This document shows positions 17,404-26,751 of a stretch of 64,000 nucleotides of DNA, in pieces. The DNA comes from Eubacteriaceae bacterium (GTDB lineage: Bacteria; Bacillota; Clostridia; Lachnospirales; Lachnospiraceae). Below the pieces are notes generated by a model. That model worked only from the letters and a program-made list of their open reading frames with translations, did no database searches and was not told the DNA's origin. Each line of letters starts with the position of its first letter. Position 1 is the stretch's first letter. A program made the position numbers and the translations under genes. The stretch spans positions 92,168-156,167 of the forward strand of contig CABIYF010000004.1 in the NCBI GenBank assembly GCA_902362875.1, read 5' to 3'.

Positions 17404-18858
17404 TTAATCTCCCAGCAAATCATTTTGATAAATTACATTTTCCTCTTTAACAATACAAAAATCAAATGTTTGCAAATCTGCTTTTAATGTAATAGATTCA
17501 TTCCCATAACTTCTTGTAATTTCCAGTGAATGCTCTCTTGGAATTTTCACTTCAATTTCTCCTTCCAGAGCAAATGCAGATTCCGTATTTCTTAATTCCA
17601 TCAATCGTTTTAATTCCTTAACAACTTTTCGTTTTTGTTGTTCTTCTATCTCCTCCATTGAAAAGTAATGTCGATTGATATCTCTACCATTTTTTGTCTT
17701 TTCCATAAGTTCAATATCATTTTCCCCTGCCATCATTCCTACATAATATACCTGTGGTATTCCTGGTGCAAAAAATTGAATAGCTCTCGCAAGCAGATAT
17801 GCTGCATCATTATTCCCAAGTGCTGAATAATAGGTTGTGTTTACTTGATAGATATCTAAATTATTATAGGCTTCTGTATTGTAGATTTTTTTTACATTTG
17901 CCCCTTTTACAAACATCTGTTCTTTTGTTTTTTCTACTTCTTCATCCGGAAGTAAGTCTTTTACATCAACGATTCCGATTCCATCATGTGTGTCTAACGT
18001 AGTAAATTGCTTTTTAGGAGACATTTCTAGCCAGTGTTTTAAGTATTTTCCTTCTCCATTATATAATGCATTCAAAACTAATACAGGAAGTGCAAAATCA
18101 TAAATCCAAAAGCCTTGTTTCGCAATTTTCATCTGAATGCTATAGTGCTCATGGATTTCAGGAAGAATAACTACCTGATATTCTTCTAATATATCTTCAA
18201 TCTCATGTAAAAGATTCCATATATCCGGCTCTACAAAAAAACAACTAGTGTTGGCTTTTTTTACTGCATAAGCAAAGGCATCCAAACGAATGATCGAAGC
18301 TCCTTTTTTACACATATTGATCAGTGTATTTTTAATAAACTCTTTTACAACAGGACTTTGTACATTTAAATCCACTTGTTCCGCATCAAAAGTACACCAT
18401 ATCTTTTCTTTTGTCCCATCTCCAAATTCTACTTCTATATATGGTGCTCTCGGTTTTCTCTTATAAATTTTATCTACCTGTTCTTGTGTTGGCTCCCCAT
18501 TTTCCCAAAAATCTTTGTAACGAATAAAAAAATCTTTATATTCTGATTCTTCCTTTTTTTCTTTAAAATCATTAAAATATGTTGAACTTCTTGAAATATG
18601 ATTTACCATAAAATCAAACATCAGATAATAATCCTTACTTAATTCCTTAACATTCTCAAAACTTCCAAAACGTACATCTACCTGATCATATTGCATCGGA
18701 GCAAATCCTCGATCTGCTGAAGACGGAAAAAACGGAAGAATATGAATTCCTCCAACAGCTTTTGCATAATATTTATCTACAACAGATTTCAATTCATTCA
18801 AATCATTTCCTAAACTATCTGCATAAGTGATCAACATGATTTTGTTATTTAATTTCAT
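17404..18858 (-). CDS. gtfA: Sucrose phosphorylase, GH13_18
   Basis: A 484-residue cytoplasmic enzyme that converts sucrose and phosphate to glucose-1-phosphate and fructose, saving ATP. The N-terminus MLITYADSLGNDL and GIHILPFFPSS are typical of the family. The catalytic triad appears as IIRLDAFAYAVKK (nucleophile Asp193), VILPEIHEHY (acid/base Glu234) and LDTHDGIGIVD (Asp292). The length matches known sucrose phosphorylases. It works downstream of the alpha-galactosidase, which releases sucrose from raffinose. It is first in an operon with the BMP-like and phosphoesterase genes. Confidence 0.93.
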   Translation of the reverse strand: MKLNNKIMLITYADSLGNDLNELKSVVDKYYAKAVGGIHILPFFPSSADRGFAPMQYDQVDVRFGSFENVKELSKDYYLMFDFMVNHISRSSTYFNDFKEKKEESEYKDFFIRYKDFWENGEPTQEQVDKIYKRKPRAPYIEVEFGDGTKEKIWCTFDAEQVDLNVQSPVVKEFIKNTLINMCKKGASIIRLDAFAYAVKKANTSCFFVEPDIWNLLHEIEDILEEYQVVILPEIHEHYSIQMKIAKQGFWIYDFALPVLVLNALYNGEGKYLKHWLEMSPKKQFTTLDTHDGIGIVDVKDLLPDEEVEKTKEQMFVKGANVKKIYNTEAYNNLDIYQVNTTYYSALGNNDAAYLLARAIQFFAPGIPQVYYVGMMAGENDIELMEKTKNGRDINRHYFSMEEIEEQQKRKVVKELKRLMELRNTESAFALEGEIEVKIPREHSLEITRSYGNESITLKADLQTFDFCIVKEENVIYQNDLLGD

Positions 18859-19119
18859 AAATTTCTCCTATCTTATCAATACTTTTTGTTTTTCATATTG
18901 TATCATTATAGGAACAATCATGTACATGACTACATATTTGTTAAAATATACCATTATGCTATATTTCCATTAAATAATAGTACATAACTAGCATTAAGAT
19001 AATTTCTTTTTCTGTGACAGAATTAATCATATGTGTCATTGCTGACTTGTTTATCAGAAATCATTATTCCAATTTTCGGTTAACTGCATAAGTGTTTTGC
19101 TGGTAATTGTAATCTATGA
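18859..19119. promoter_or_regulatory. gtfA upstream region with palindromic operator candidate
   Basis: No gene is seen. The perfect 12-bp palindrome TCATGTACATGA (18918-18929) lies just upstream of a TATAAT-like box on the minus strand (about 18903-18908), so it could be an operator for the gtfA operon. The rest is AT-rich without clear content. Confidence 0.4.
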
Positions 19120-19296
19120 TCAAACTACCGTTTTTCCATCACGAATTGGCAAATAAACAAATTCACCTAACGGACTGCTTAAAGTTACCTGATCACCAAC
19201 TTTCAAATGATCCAACATATAGTTTGATCCGATTCCTCTAGGAACCCTTTTGATCGTAAGTATATATTTGCCTTCCAGAACTTCTTTCGGTGACAT
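19120..19296 (-). pseudogene. Ferredoxin/flavodoxin reductase-like fragment
   Basis: A 58-residue frame: MSPKEVLEGKYILTIKRV, SNYMLDHLKVGDQVTL and SSPLGEFVYLPIRDGKTV. This is the FAD-binding barrel of a ferredoxin-NADP reductase-type oxidoreductase, cut at both ends. It directly abuts the right end of the IS605 remnant. Confidence 0.6.
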
Positions 19297-19307
19297 ACTC
19301 CCACCAC

Positions 19308-19439
19308 TTAAATCCCTGATTTTGAAGTGGGGGCTTCTTGCTCAATGGCTCCTTCACGGATGTTGATTGCTGCATTGCATAATCTATTCCAAGTATCTTC
19401 TGTCGGATAAATTCGGAAACGATATGCTATGTTTAATAC
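19308..19439 (-). mobile_element. IS200/IS605 tnpB remnant with internal deletion
   Basis: On the minus strand the frame reads NIAYRFRIYPTEDT, the N-terminus of TnpB, directly joined to NAAINIREGAIEQEAPTSK, the C-terminus that normally follows the last catalytic block. All RuvC and zinc-finger parts are gone. The 3' end keeps the CCCCCACTT / AAGTGGTGGG hairpin that in intact elements is the right end and the scaffold of the guide (omega) RNA. A short frame just upstream (PVAGAPVKVIRQYIETQGE, ending at 19434) may be the C-terminus of the partner Y1 transposase TnpA. Confidence 0.6.
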
Positions 19440-19957
19440 TTTTTCTCTCCCTGAGTTTCAATATATTGACGGATCACTTTTACTGGAGCGCCTGCTACTG
19501 GCACTTTTATAAGCATTGATAAAGTTTCCATCCTTCTGTGATAAATACTTGTCCTTCTTCTATATCGCAGGCATGCTCCATAGGATTTTCATATTTTTTC
19601 CATCAGATCTTTATATTCTGTTTTCCGAATTGCAGTAATTTTACATCTTTTCACTGGTTTGCTCCTTTCACATTTTGATATGTCAAATTTCTGTACAGGG
19701 CCATCTGTTCCATTCCAGTCAAAGCCGTCCAGTTTTGTTCCATTCCACCATTCTTTATTATATCGTATTCTATTCATCAGGCTGCCATTTTCAGCAAATC
19801 GAATTTCATCATTTGATACAAGTATTCTTTTTGCCTCATCATTTTGGATAGAAAGAATGAGTGAGATAATTTCGTTATCAAATTTTCCGTTATATGTTTC
19901 TATTTTCAAAATCATCTTCTCCTTAAATTCCGATTTATTCCTTACATGATGATTCAA
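19440..19957 (-). pseudogene. Mosaic of gene fragments (GNAT, unknown, TIGR04076)
   Basis: The frame 19957-19589 starts MNHHVRNKSEFKEKM, then has the typical N-terminus of a GNAT acetyltransferase (KIETYNGKFDNEIISLIL, SIQNDEAK). It changes to an unrecognised block (WWNGTKLDGFDWNGTDGPV) and ends with RCKITAIRKTEYKDLMEK, the start of a TIGR04076 protein. After a frame change the TIGR04076 sequence continues as YENPMEHACDIEEGQVF and then stops being recognisable. At least three unrelated genes have been spliced by deletions; no functional product is expected. Confidence 0.55.
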
Positions 19958-20028
19958 TCACATATGGCTGTATGTTTGTGCTTTTATTATAATTAATAGT
20001 ATCACATTGCCTCACGAAATAAAACACA

Positions 20029-21975
20029 TTAGATATCTAACGCTGCATGATATCCTTCATATACAGCATTTGTGATCGTAGAGACTTTGGATGCATCTCC
20101 GATCACTGCCACATATGGTGCTCCATCTCTTAATGCATCCACGACATCTCTTCTGGAACGTTGTCCAAGTGCACAGATGATACTGTCTCCTTCAACAAGC
20201 ATCTGATGTCCTTCTTTATCTTCGCAAAGAATTCCTTCTTTACTGACTTCTAATCCCTTACAGCCAGCATGTACAGTTGCATATTTATCAATTTCTTTCA
20301 ACAAAAGTGGTCTATGTCTGATATTAGCATCTGGAGCGAGTTCATCTCTCATTTCTATGATATGGACTTCTTTTCCTTCCATTCCAAGATGGATCGCACA
20401 TTCACATCCTGCAAGGCCGCCGCCAAATACAACGACTTTGTCTCCTACTTTTTCTTTCTCTAAATAATAATTATTTACAAGAACTACATTCTCACCATCA
20501 AGACCTTTGATCGGTGGTACTAGTGGGCTGGAACCTACGGCTATGATCAATGCATCTGGATTTTCTTTTTCGGCATATTCTGGTGTTACTTCTGTGTTCA
20601 CTCTGATTTCTACACCTGCATTTTCAGCCAATTTCTTGTATGTATTTGCAAGTTCGTACATTTCATGTTTGAAAGGAATTGCCTGCTCGCTTTTTAAAAT
20701 TCCTCCAATTTTAGATTCTTTTTCACATAAAATCACCTGATGTCCTCTTCTTGCTGCTGTGTAAGCTGCATACAATCCTCCTGGGCCTCCACCTGCGACT
20801 AATACTTTTTTCTTTTCAGGTGCCAGATGTATTTCGCATCCTTCCATCTCTCGTCCGATCAGAGGATTGACTGTACATCTTCTTGTGGATGTCATCGCAC
20901 GTTCTGCCATACAGGTAAAACAACGAAGACATTTTACAATCTGATCTTCCTTATTTTCCATGACCTTTCTTGGAAGAAATGGGTCTGCAAGCAAGGCTCT
21001 TGCCATGTATACAATATCTGCTTTTCCGGAAGCAATGATTTCTTCCATCTGCTCTGGATCATTCAGTCCACCAATGGTCGCAACCGGAACACTGACATGT
21101 TTTTTGATCTCTGCTGCCAGATATACATTACATCCATGGTCTTTAAACATGGATGGATGTGTATCTCCAAATCCTCTTTGATAAGTTCCTGCAGATACAT
21201 GGAGAATATCCACATATGGCTCGATCATCTGTGCGATTTTCACTCCTTCTGAAAGATCATATCCTCCTTCAAACAATTCAGAACCACTCATACGAAACTC
21301 AATCGGAAATCCTTCTCCCACTGCTTCTCTTACAGATTTTAAAACTTCAATTGCAAGACGGCAACGATTCTCAAGACTTCCTCCATAGCCATCTTTTCTA
21401 TGATTAAAATAAGGGGATAAAAACTGATTGATCAGCCAGCCATGACCACCATGGATCATTAACATTTCAAACCCTGCTCTTTTGGCTAGGGCTGCTGTCT
21501 GTCCATAAGCTTCTACGATCTCCTTGATCATATCTGCTGTCAATGCTTTTACTTTGACTCCATCTGCTCTTACGGTGTCATCTGGTCCCCATTGATGCAT
21601 GGATTTTTGTTTGCTCTTATCTGTCATATAGGTTCCTGCATACATTCCAGAGTGAGACAATTCAAGGCTTGCGATCGCTCCATGTCTTCGAATCGCATCT
21701 GCAGTATAAGTTGCGGATGCCAGTGAATTTAAGATGGTTGTGTCTAAATGGTATGCATGAGAACCATCTGTCTTTGGATGTACCATACACTCACTGACGG
21801 TCACTGCTCCTGCACCACCTTTTCCTCTTAATTCATAAAATGCTGTGGATTTTGGCCCGATACAGCCATCATTTGTAATATCTGTTCCACCCATTGGTGC
21901 GGAAAACATACGGTTTCTAAATGTCACTCGTCCAACCGTGATCGGACTGCATAAGTGTGGGAATTTTCGTTTCAT
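20029..21975 (-). CDS. NADH:flavin oxidoreductase / 2,4-dienoyl-CoA reductase family
   Basis: A 648-residue two-module flavoenzyme. An Old-Yellow-Enzyme TIM barrel binds FMN (SPITVGRVTFRNRMFSAPM, LMIHGGHGWLINQFLSP). The CLRCFTCMAERAM...C cluster around residues 345-363 binds a 4Fe-4S centre. FAD (VLVAGGGPGGLYAAYTAARR) and NADH (VVVFGGGLAGCECAIHLG) Rossmann domains follow. Relatives reduce enoates, enoyl-CoAs or bile-acid intermediates (BaiCD/BaiH type); the actual substrate cannot be told. A LysR gene lies upstream on the same strand behind a terminator, so the regulator is a plausible partner. Confidence 0.9.
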   Translation of the reverse strand: MKRKFPHLCSPITVGRVTFRNRMFSAPMGGTDITNDGCIGPKSTAFYELRGKGGAGAVTVSECMVHPKTDGSHAYHLDTTILNSLASATYTADAIRRHGAIASLELSHSGMYAGTYMTDKSKQKSMHQWGPDDTVRADGVKVKALTADMIKEIVEAYGQTAALAKRAGFEMLMIHGGHGWLINQFLSPYFNHRKDGYGGSLENRCRLAIEVLKSVREAVGEGFPIEFRMSGSELFEGGYDLSEGVKIAQMIEPYVDILHVSAGTYQRGFGDTHPSMFKDHGCNVYLAAEIKKHVSVPVATIGGLNDPEQMEEIIASGKADIVYMARALLADPFLPRKVMENKEDQIVKCLRCFTCMAERAMTSTRRCTVNPLIGREMEGCEIHLAPEKKKVLVAGGGPGGLYAAYTAARRGHQVILCEKESKIGGILKSEQAIPFKHEMYELANTYKKLAENAGVEIRVNTEVTPEYAEKENPDALIIAVGSSPLVPPIKGLDGENVVLVNNYYLEKEKVGDKVVVFGGGLAGCECAIHLGMEGKEVHIIEMRDELAPDANIRHRPLLLKEIDKYATVHAGCKGLEVSKEGILCEDKEGHQMLVEGDSIICALGQRSRRDVVDALRDGAPYVAVIGDASKVSTITNAVYEGYHAALDI

Positions 21976-22028
21976 TTATTTCATCCTTTCTGCTTGCTTT
22001 CGATGTATTTACAATAACAGAAAAAAAG

Positions 22029-22055
22029 ACTGCCATCCATCAAGTGAATGACAGT
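22029..22055 (-). terminator. Intrinsic terminator of the LysR gene
   Basis: ACTGTCAT and ATGGCAGT (one G-T pair) form the stem on the minus strand, followed by CTTTTTTT. Confidence 0.75.
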
Positions 22056-22060
22056 ACCTA

Positions 22061-22939
22061 TCAACATTTTGTTGATACCTTTGCGAAGCTTTTTAGTTTA
22101 TGGATGATCTCTTCATTTTTCATCGTTTCTTTATATACAAATGAAATCTTCCATGGAATGGCATCTTTGATTGGTATTTTATGTAAAGGTTCTAATAATT
22201 TGGAATCATGATGAATATCCGCATCAATCCCTATTCCCATTTTTTCTTTACAAAAACGATAGATCAGAGAACTTTCCATCGTATGGATCACAATATCCGG
22301 AGAAAATCCAAAGTCCTGACATCTCTGATTTAAGCTGTGATAAATAAAATATTTTTCGTTGAGACTGATCAGCTTCTGCTGCTTTAAATCTTCCATGCTG
22401 ATCTCATCTCTGTCGTAATATGGATGTTCTGGATAAACTAATGCTGTCATATTTCCCTGATAGACTGTTTCACACACAAACCCTTCCTGCATCGTCGTTC
22501 CGATCATAAATGCTGCATCAAGAGAACCCTTCTTTAACTGATGAAGTGTTTCTTTATTTTCAAATTCATCCCATTCAAAGATTATATCTGGGAATTGTTC
22601 GCTTAATTTCTGAAATTGTTCCAATGGAAAGATATTTAATACTCCACAGGAAAATCCGATGTGAAATGTTTTTTCTTTTTGATTCATCTTTTTAATCTGA
22701 AGTTTCAGGTCATCCAGACGATAAAGGATTTCAAGACTGTGTTCATAAAAGTAGTGTCCACTTTCTGTTGGTACCATGCCTGTTGGTGTTCTTTCAAACA
22801 GAGGTGTCTGCAGTTCTCCTTCTAGTTTTGTGATGATACGGCTTAAGCCTTGTGGTGTGATAAATAATTGTTTTGCTGCTTGATTTATACTTCGGTCTTC
22901 GTATACTTGACGGAAGGATCGGAGGTCTTTTGTATCCAT
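22061..22939 (-). CDS. LysR family transcriptional regulator
   Basis: A 292-residue LTTR. The N-terminal winged helix reads LRSFRQVYEDRSINQAAKQL and FITPQGLSRIITKLEGELQT. A two-lobed effector domain follows from about residue 90 (FHIGFSCGVLNIFP). AAGGAG precedes the ATG. It stands 85 bp upstream of the flavin oxidoreductase gene in the same orientation, separated by a terminator, so it may control that gene in trans or through read-through. Confidence 0.9.
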   Translation of the reverse strand: MDTKDLRSFRQVYEDRSINQAAKQLFITPQGLSRIITKLEGELQTPLFERTPTGMVPTESGHYFYEHSLEILYRLDDLKLQIKKMNQKEKTFHIGFSCGVLNIFPLEQFQKLSEQFPDIIFEWDEFENKETLHQLKKGSLDAAFMIGTTMQEGFVCETVYQGNMTALVYPEHPYYDRDEISMEDLKQQKLISLNEKYFIYHSLNQRCQDFGFSPDIVIHTMESSLIYRFCKEKMGIGIDADIHHDSKLLEPLHKIPIKDAIPWKISFVYKETMKNEEIIHKLKSFAKVSTKC

Positions 22940-23044
22940 GATTGTTGCTCCTTAATTTTTCTTTGAGTTTGTTTTATATATTATAGCAAAGTTCGTGAGA
23001 AATATATACTTTTTGAATTTTAATTTGAATGGGAGTCGTTCATT

Positions 23045-23285
23045 GTGTATATGAGAAAAACGAAATAATAGGATAAAGGATCCAGACCAGAAATTTATGC
23101 TCGCCGTTTTGAACGGTCGCTGATTCGCGAACTTTCCTTCGGTAACTCGCGTTCCAAGGTACTCAAACCAGTATTCTTTGACGCTCAAACAACCGACCAA
23201 GTTCGCTGCGAACCGTTCAAAATGACGGCAAAATTTCAATGGTTCTGGATCCTTTATCCTATTATTTCGTTTTTCTCATATACAC
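23045..23285. repeat. Giant palindrome A1 (perfect 42-bp arms)
   Basis: Arms 23045-23086 and 23244-23285 are exact reverse complements. Inside, GAACGGT/ACCGTTC and GCGAACTT/AAGTTCGC pairings continue the stem imperfectly. The inner core and most of the arms recur at 58601-58833 (A2). The outer flank ATTCAAAT (near 23025-23035) mirrors ATTTGAAT-like bases on the other side. No protein is likely here, although frames such as FWSGSFILLFRFSHI appear by chance in each copy. Confidence 0.9.
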
Positions 23286-23503
23286 GGACGGCTATTCAAA
23301 TCACTACGGGTGTGTATGTTATACGGTGTTGGCTGATAATTTTTGTGTTCGTAGACGGAAGGCTTTAGCCTTCCAAACTTCAGTTTGTTAGAATATTCAT
23401 AATATCAACAACTCACTAATCTTCTGTCTTTGAGTGTAAAAATTTTCAGCTAATATCGTTTAACATACACACCCACTAGTGGTTTCAATTACTGAAATTA
23501 TTG
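23286..23503. repeat. Linker module B1 (imperfect inverted repeat with terminal boxes)
   Basis: Between palindromes A1 and C1 lies an imperfect inverted repeat that begins CAAATCACTACGGGTGTGTATG and ends CATACACACCCACTAGTGG, with an inner perfect palindrome GGAAGGC-TTTA-GCCTTCC near 23356. The boxes ACATACACACCC and TAGTGGTTT recur beside the other palindromes of the window. No gene is seen. Confidence 0.7.
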
Positions 23504-23653
23504 AATATTATAAAAATGGTTATCTGTCGGCGACCGTAGGAACACGTCTGCACTTAGTGAGTGGATGATCGTTAGATCATTCAGGAACTTAGTACAGCTA
23601 CGTGTGAGTCGAGCGAGAGCGCGTCGCAGACAGATAACCATTTTTATAATATT
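23504..23653. repeat. Giant palindrome C1 (perfect 25-bp arms)
   Basis: Arms 23504-23528 and 23629-23653 are exact complements. The core has nested helices (GGCGAC/GTCGC, ACACGT/ACGTGT, GATGATC/GATCAT) around conserved single-stranded stretches such as CTGCACTTAG and CTTAGTACAGCTACGTG. The same core with different but again fully complementary arms occurs at 39084-39236 (C2). Confidence 0.9.
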
Positions 23654-23673
23654 CTGCCAATACCTTCAGCCTA

Positions 23674-24168
23674 TCAAACTACAATCTTTCGACTCACTAA
23701 AAATCCATCTTCATCTTTTACAATTTCATATTCCTTTGCCATAGGATTTTCAGACCCAACAACGCAATAGTCGCATTTGTCAGAATTTCCGCAAGTACCG
23801 CAGCTGATCAAAGTTCCGTTAAGCTGGCTGATTCCCCAATAATCAGAGTTGCAGAAAAGTGGAAGTGTATGCATCAGGTTATATTTCTTGGCAAATTCTG
23901 CATTCGGACATTGGGTAAAATGGTATCTTGCTGCATGGTTCTTTTTATCGTATGGTTCTGATACATTGCAGAAACATGCTGGATATTGTGCATATTGTTT
24001 TCGATCTTTCTTTCCTACCATTTGGAATACCTTGTTGATCAGGCGCATATCAAAGCTTCGATTTAGATTAATGACTTTTCCTAATCTTTTGAAACCAGAC
24101 ATAAACAGATTTGTGACAAACTCTTGCAGTTCTTCCACTGGGGGACTGTCTGGCAGTAGTGGGTACAT
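23674..24168 (-). pseudogene. L-2-amino-thiazoline-4-carboxylate hydrolase-like fragment
   Basis: A 164-residue frame contains ARYHFTQCPNAEFAKKYN, LPLFCNSDYWGISQL and CGTCGNSDKCDYCVVG, the C-terminal two thirds of the ATC hydrolase-like (PF14196) family. The first 60-80 residues usual for the family are absent and no ribosome site precedes the ATG, so I read it as 5'-truncated. Its stop (GTA GTT TGA) falls in the terminal box of palindrome element C1, 20 bp away. Confidence 0.6.
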
Positions 24169-24211
24169 GGAAAAGATTATGAATGTACCTTTTTATTTAT
24201 ATTATAACATA

Positions 24212-24242
24212 AAAAAAGAGAACAGTTTTCGCCATTCTCTTT
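24212..24242 (-). terminator. Terminator of the ABC exporter operon
   Basis: AAAAGAGAA and TTCTCTTTT pair around a GC-rich loop, followed by T residues on the minus strand, downstream of the permease stop. Confidence 0.7.
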
Positions 24243-24306
24243 TCTACAAACTGGAAGTTATCTATTTCTCCTCTTCGTTAAGACCTAGTTCATTACATAT
24301 TACTTG

Positions 24307-26751
24307 CTATCCATCATACCTTATTCTTTCTACCAGCGTTTCCTTTTTCAGATTACTGCTTAAAACGCAGGAAAGTACAATCTGCAACAGACCGACCAAA
24401 AAAATCATAATAAAAATTGGTACGATTGGAACATGATAGATATTCATTCCAAATATTCCATTATGTTTTGCATAGGAAAAAAGTGCATAGCCGAGCGGCA
24501 GACCAATGATCAAAGCTACGCATATGGCACCAACCGTAAACATCAGTCCCTGTAACTGCAGGCATAAATTTAATTGTTTATTTGTCATACCCACAGCCTG
24601 TAATATACCATATTCCTGCTTTTTTGTCGTAATATTCATGATCATGGTATTCGCCATATTCATAAACCCGATGAGTCCTACAATAGCCATAAACAGATAA
24701 CAGCCAAGCTTCATCATGCTGCTTGCAAATTCGGCAGATTGTAACTGCGCATGATAAGTATCCATTTTTATATGCGAAGTATTAGAAATCAAAGTATTCA
24801 GACTTTGTTCTACAGATGCCACATCTTTTTTATCACAGTCCACCCACAGATAGCCATAGGCTGTTCCTCTCGGATTCATGGAACGATATACACCTTCCGG
24901 AATGACAAGATAAGTGTCCGCACTTACAAAAGATCCTGCAATCTTTCCCTGATAGGTATAGGTTCCACTTCCATTCTCAAAGTCAAATGCAATGAATTCA
25001 CCCGAAGCATATCCATCTTGTTCCATCCACGTTGACCAGCCAAAGAAAATATCACCATTCTTTACCGCCTGATCATAGTCCATAGAGCCAATATCCCCTT
25101 CTTGGCGCATAAAATCAAAATCCTTTTTACTCACAATAGTAGCCGGAAATCTTGTTCCGTTCAGATTTACAGAGACAATCTCTCTCGTCATGACATCTGT
25201 TACTCCCGGAATGCTTTTGATTTCTTCAATCAGCGAATCATTCAATGGATCATCCGTCAGAATCGTATCCAGATTATTCTCCGGATATCTTTCATCATAC
25301 TCAGCAGAATAGTCAAGTTGCAGTTCAAATTGTCCATGATTAACGGAAAGACGTGCTTCATGCTCCGTGTCAATATTTCCCACATAATTAGAGATAATCA
25401 CAAACAATACGCAAGAAAAACCCATTGTGAGGATAGTACCAATAGTTCTTTTGGGATTACCCGTTACATTTGCCATTGCCATAGAAAACACGGTGACATT
25501 TTTTCTGCCATTTCGTTTTCCTTTTTTTTGTGTTTCTGCATTTTCTAAATACCGTGTTGCTTCGATAGGTGAAATCCGTGAAACAATTTTCATTGGTTTA
25601 CGCAGTGCCAAAGCAACGGTAAGAAATGATACGAAAATACAGAGAAGCATAACAGGCAGGGAAAACAAAGGAACCTGCTGATTTTGAACTCCCATAGAGC
25701 CAGTTCCGGTTGATACAAGGTTCCCCTGTTCTACCAGCCAGTTAAAACCGCATTTTGCAATCAGAAAGCCAAAAAGCAATCCAAATGGTATTGAAAAAAA
25801 TGTCAAAAAAATGCCCTCTCTGAAGATCAGTTGTTTCATCTGCTTTTTTGTCGCTCCCAGAGCCTTGATTTTTCCATACTCCTGTATCTTGTTGGCAATA
25901 CCGACCTGAAAAATATTATAAATAACCACAACAGAGAAAAGTACAATTGCAAGAATCAAAACCCCGCATACCGCAATCGTTTCATAACTCGGCTGCAAGA
26001 CCCATTGCAAATAGAGATCATTGACTATAACGTTTTTTTCTTCGATTCCACAAGCTGCTGCAATCTGCTTTATAACCGAATCAATATTATTCATAGATAC
26101 ATTTGCAGAATCATTTAAAGTAAAATAAATATTATACTGTCTGTCATTCTCTGCGACGTGCTCATCATAAAACTCCTGTGACCCGAAAGCAACATAAGAT
26201 GCCTCGATGGTATACTCATCCCGATCATATAGGATTCCGCTGACAACAAATTCTTCCGGCTTATATTCTGACTGCATCCCTGCGCGGTAATCCAGTGTAA
26301 CCGTATCTCCGACCTTTACATCATCATATCCCATTTCACTAAAAAATGCTCTTCCTGCGGCAATTTCCTGCGTTCCCACCGGATACTTTCCTTCCTTTAA
26401 CTCATATTCCTTATTATAGGGAAGCATTTTTCTTGCAGTCTCATCCATGCAGACAAAACCACCATTTTCGTTGCCTTTTATGATACCTTCGGTGCACATA
26501 GTGCCTGTAGCATCTATTTCCGCATGGCGGTTTACTTCTTTTAACTGCGATCCGTCTGCAGAAACAAACAGACCATAATTGCTTCCATATGATCCTGCCG
26601 CCTGACTTTTCTGTAAATGAATTACCCCATTTCCCACAGTACTGATGATAACAAGCAGCATCGTGGTCAGACAGATTGCCATCATGATCAGTATGCTTCT
26701 TGTCCTGTTCCTTTTGTCATTGCTATATGCAATCCTGCTTATTGTTTTCAT
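24307..26751 (-). CDS. ABC transporter permease with two FtsX domains
   Basis: An 814-residue membrane protein. One helix lies at about 15-40, followed by a large extracellular domain of about 200 residues and a first FtsX block (about 260-440, with KIQEYGKIKALGATKKQMKQ). A second extracellular region and a second FtsX block follow (about 690-805, with KKQEYGILQAVGMTNKQLN). This architecture is that of MacB/BceB/LolC-like exporters or mechanotransmission permeases. Its ATG overlaps the stop of the ATPase gene (ATGA). The neighbouring two-component system suggests a peptide-antibiotic or envelope-stress response. Confidence 0.88.
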   Translation of the reverse strand: MKTISRIAYSNDKRNRTRSILIMMAICLTTMLLVIISTVGNGVIHLQKSQAAGSYGSNYGLFVSADGSQLKEVNRHAEIDATGTMCTEGIIKGNENGGFVCMDETARKMLPYNKEYELKEGKYPVGTQEIAAGRAFFSEMGYDDVKVGDTVTLDYRAGMQSEYKPEEFVVSGILYDRDEYTIEASYVAFGSQEFYDEHVAENDRQYNIYFTLNDSANVSMNNIDSVIKQIAAACGIEEKNVIVNDLYLQWVLQPSYETIAVCGVLILAIVLFSVVVIYNIFQVGIANKIQEYGKIKALGATKKQMKQLIFREGIFLTFFSIPFGLLFGFLIAKCGFNWLVEQGNLVSTGTGSMGVQNQQVPLFSLPVMLLCIFVSFLTVALALRKPMKIVSRISPIEATRYLENAETQKKGKRNGRKNVTVFSMAMANVTGNPKRTIGTILTMGFSCVLFVIISNYVGNIDTEHEARLSVNHGQFELQLDYSAEYDERYPENNLDTILTDDPLNDSLIEEIKSIPGVTDVMTREIVSVNLNGTRFPATIVSKKDFDFMRQEGDIGSMDYDQAVKNGDIFFGWSTWMEQDGYASGEFIAFDFENGSGTYTYQGKIAGSFVSADTYLVIPEGVYRSMNPRGTAYGYLWVDCDKKDVASVEQSLNTLISNTSHIKMDTYHAQLQSAEFASSMMKLGCYLFMAIVGLIGFMNMANTMIMNITTKKQEYGILQAVGMTNKQLNLCLQLQGLMFTVGAICVALIIGLPLGYALFSYAKHNGIFGMNIYHVPIVPIFIMIFLVGLLQIVLSCVLSSNLKKETLVERIRYDG

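Noticed and set aside
20827-21252. 141-residue plus-strand frame
   Set aside because: Antisense to the flavin oxidoreductase Fe-S and FMN region; no ribosome site.
22952-23239. 95-residue minus-strand frame with FWSGSFILLFRFSHI
   Set aside because: It runs through the arm and core of palindrome A1; the same peptide pattern appears in palindrome A2 (58731-59300) because the repeat DNA is shared. No ribosome site or family match.
23045-23653. CRISPR array
   Set aside because: Repeated motifs here are inverted and long, with no regularly spaced direct repeats and no cas genes.
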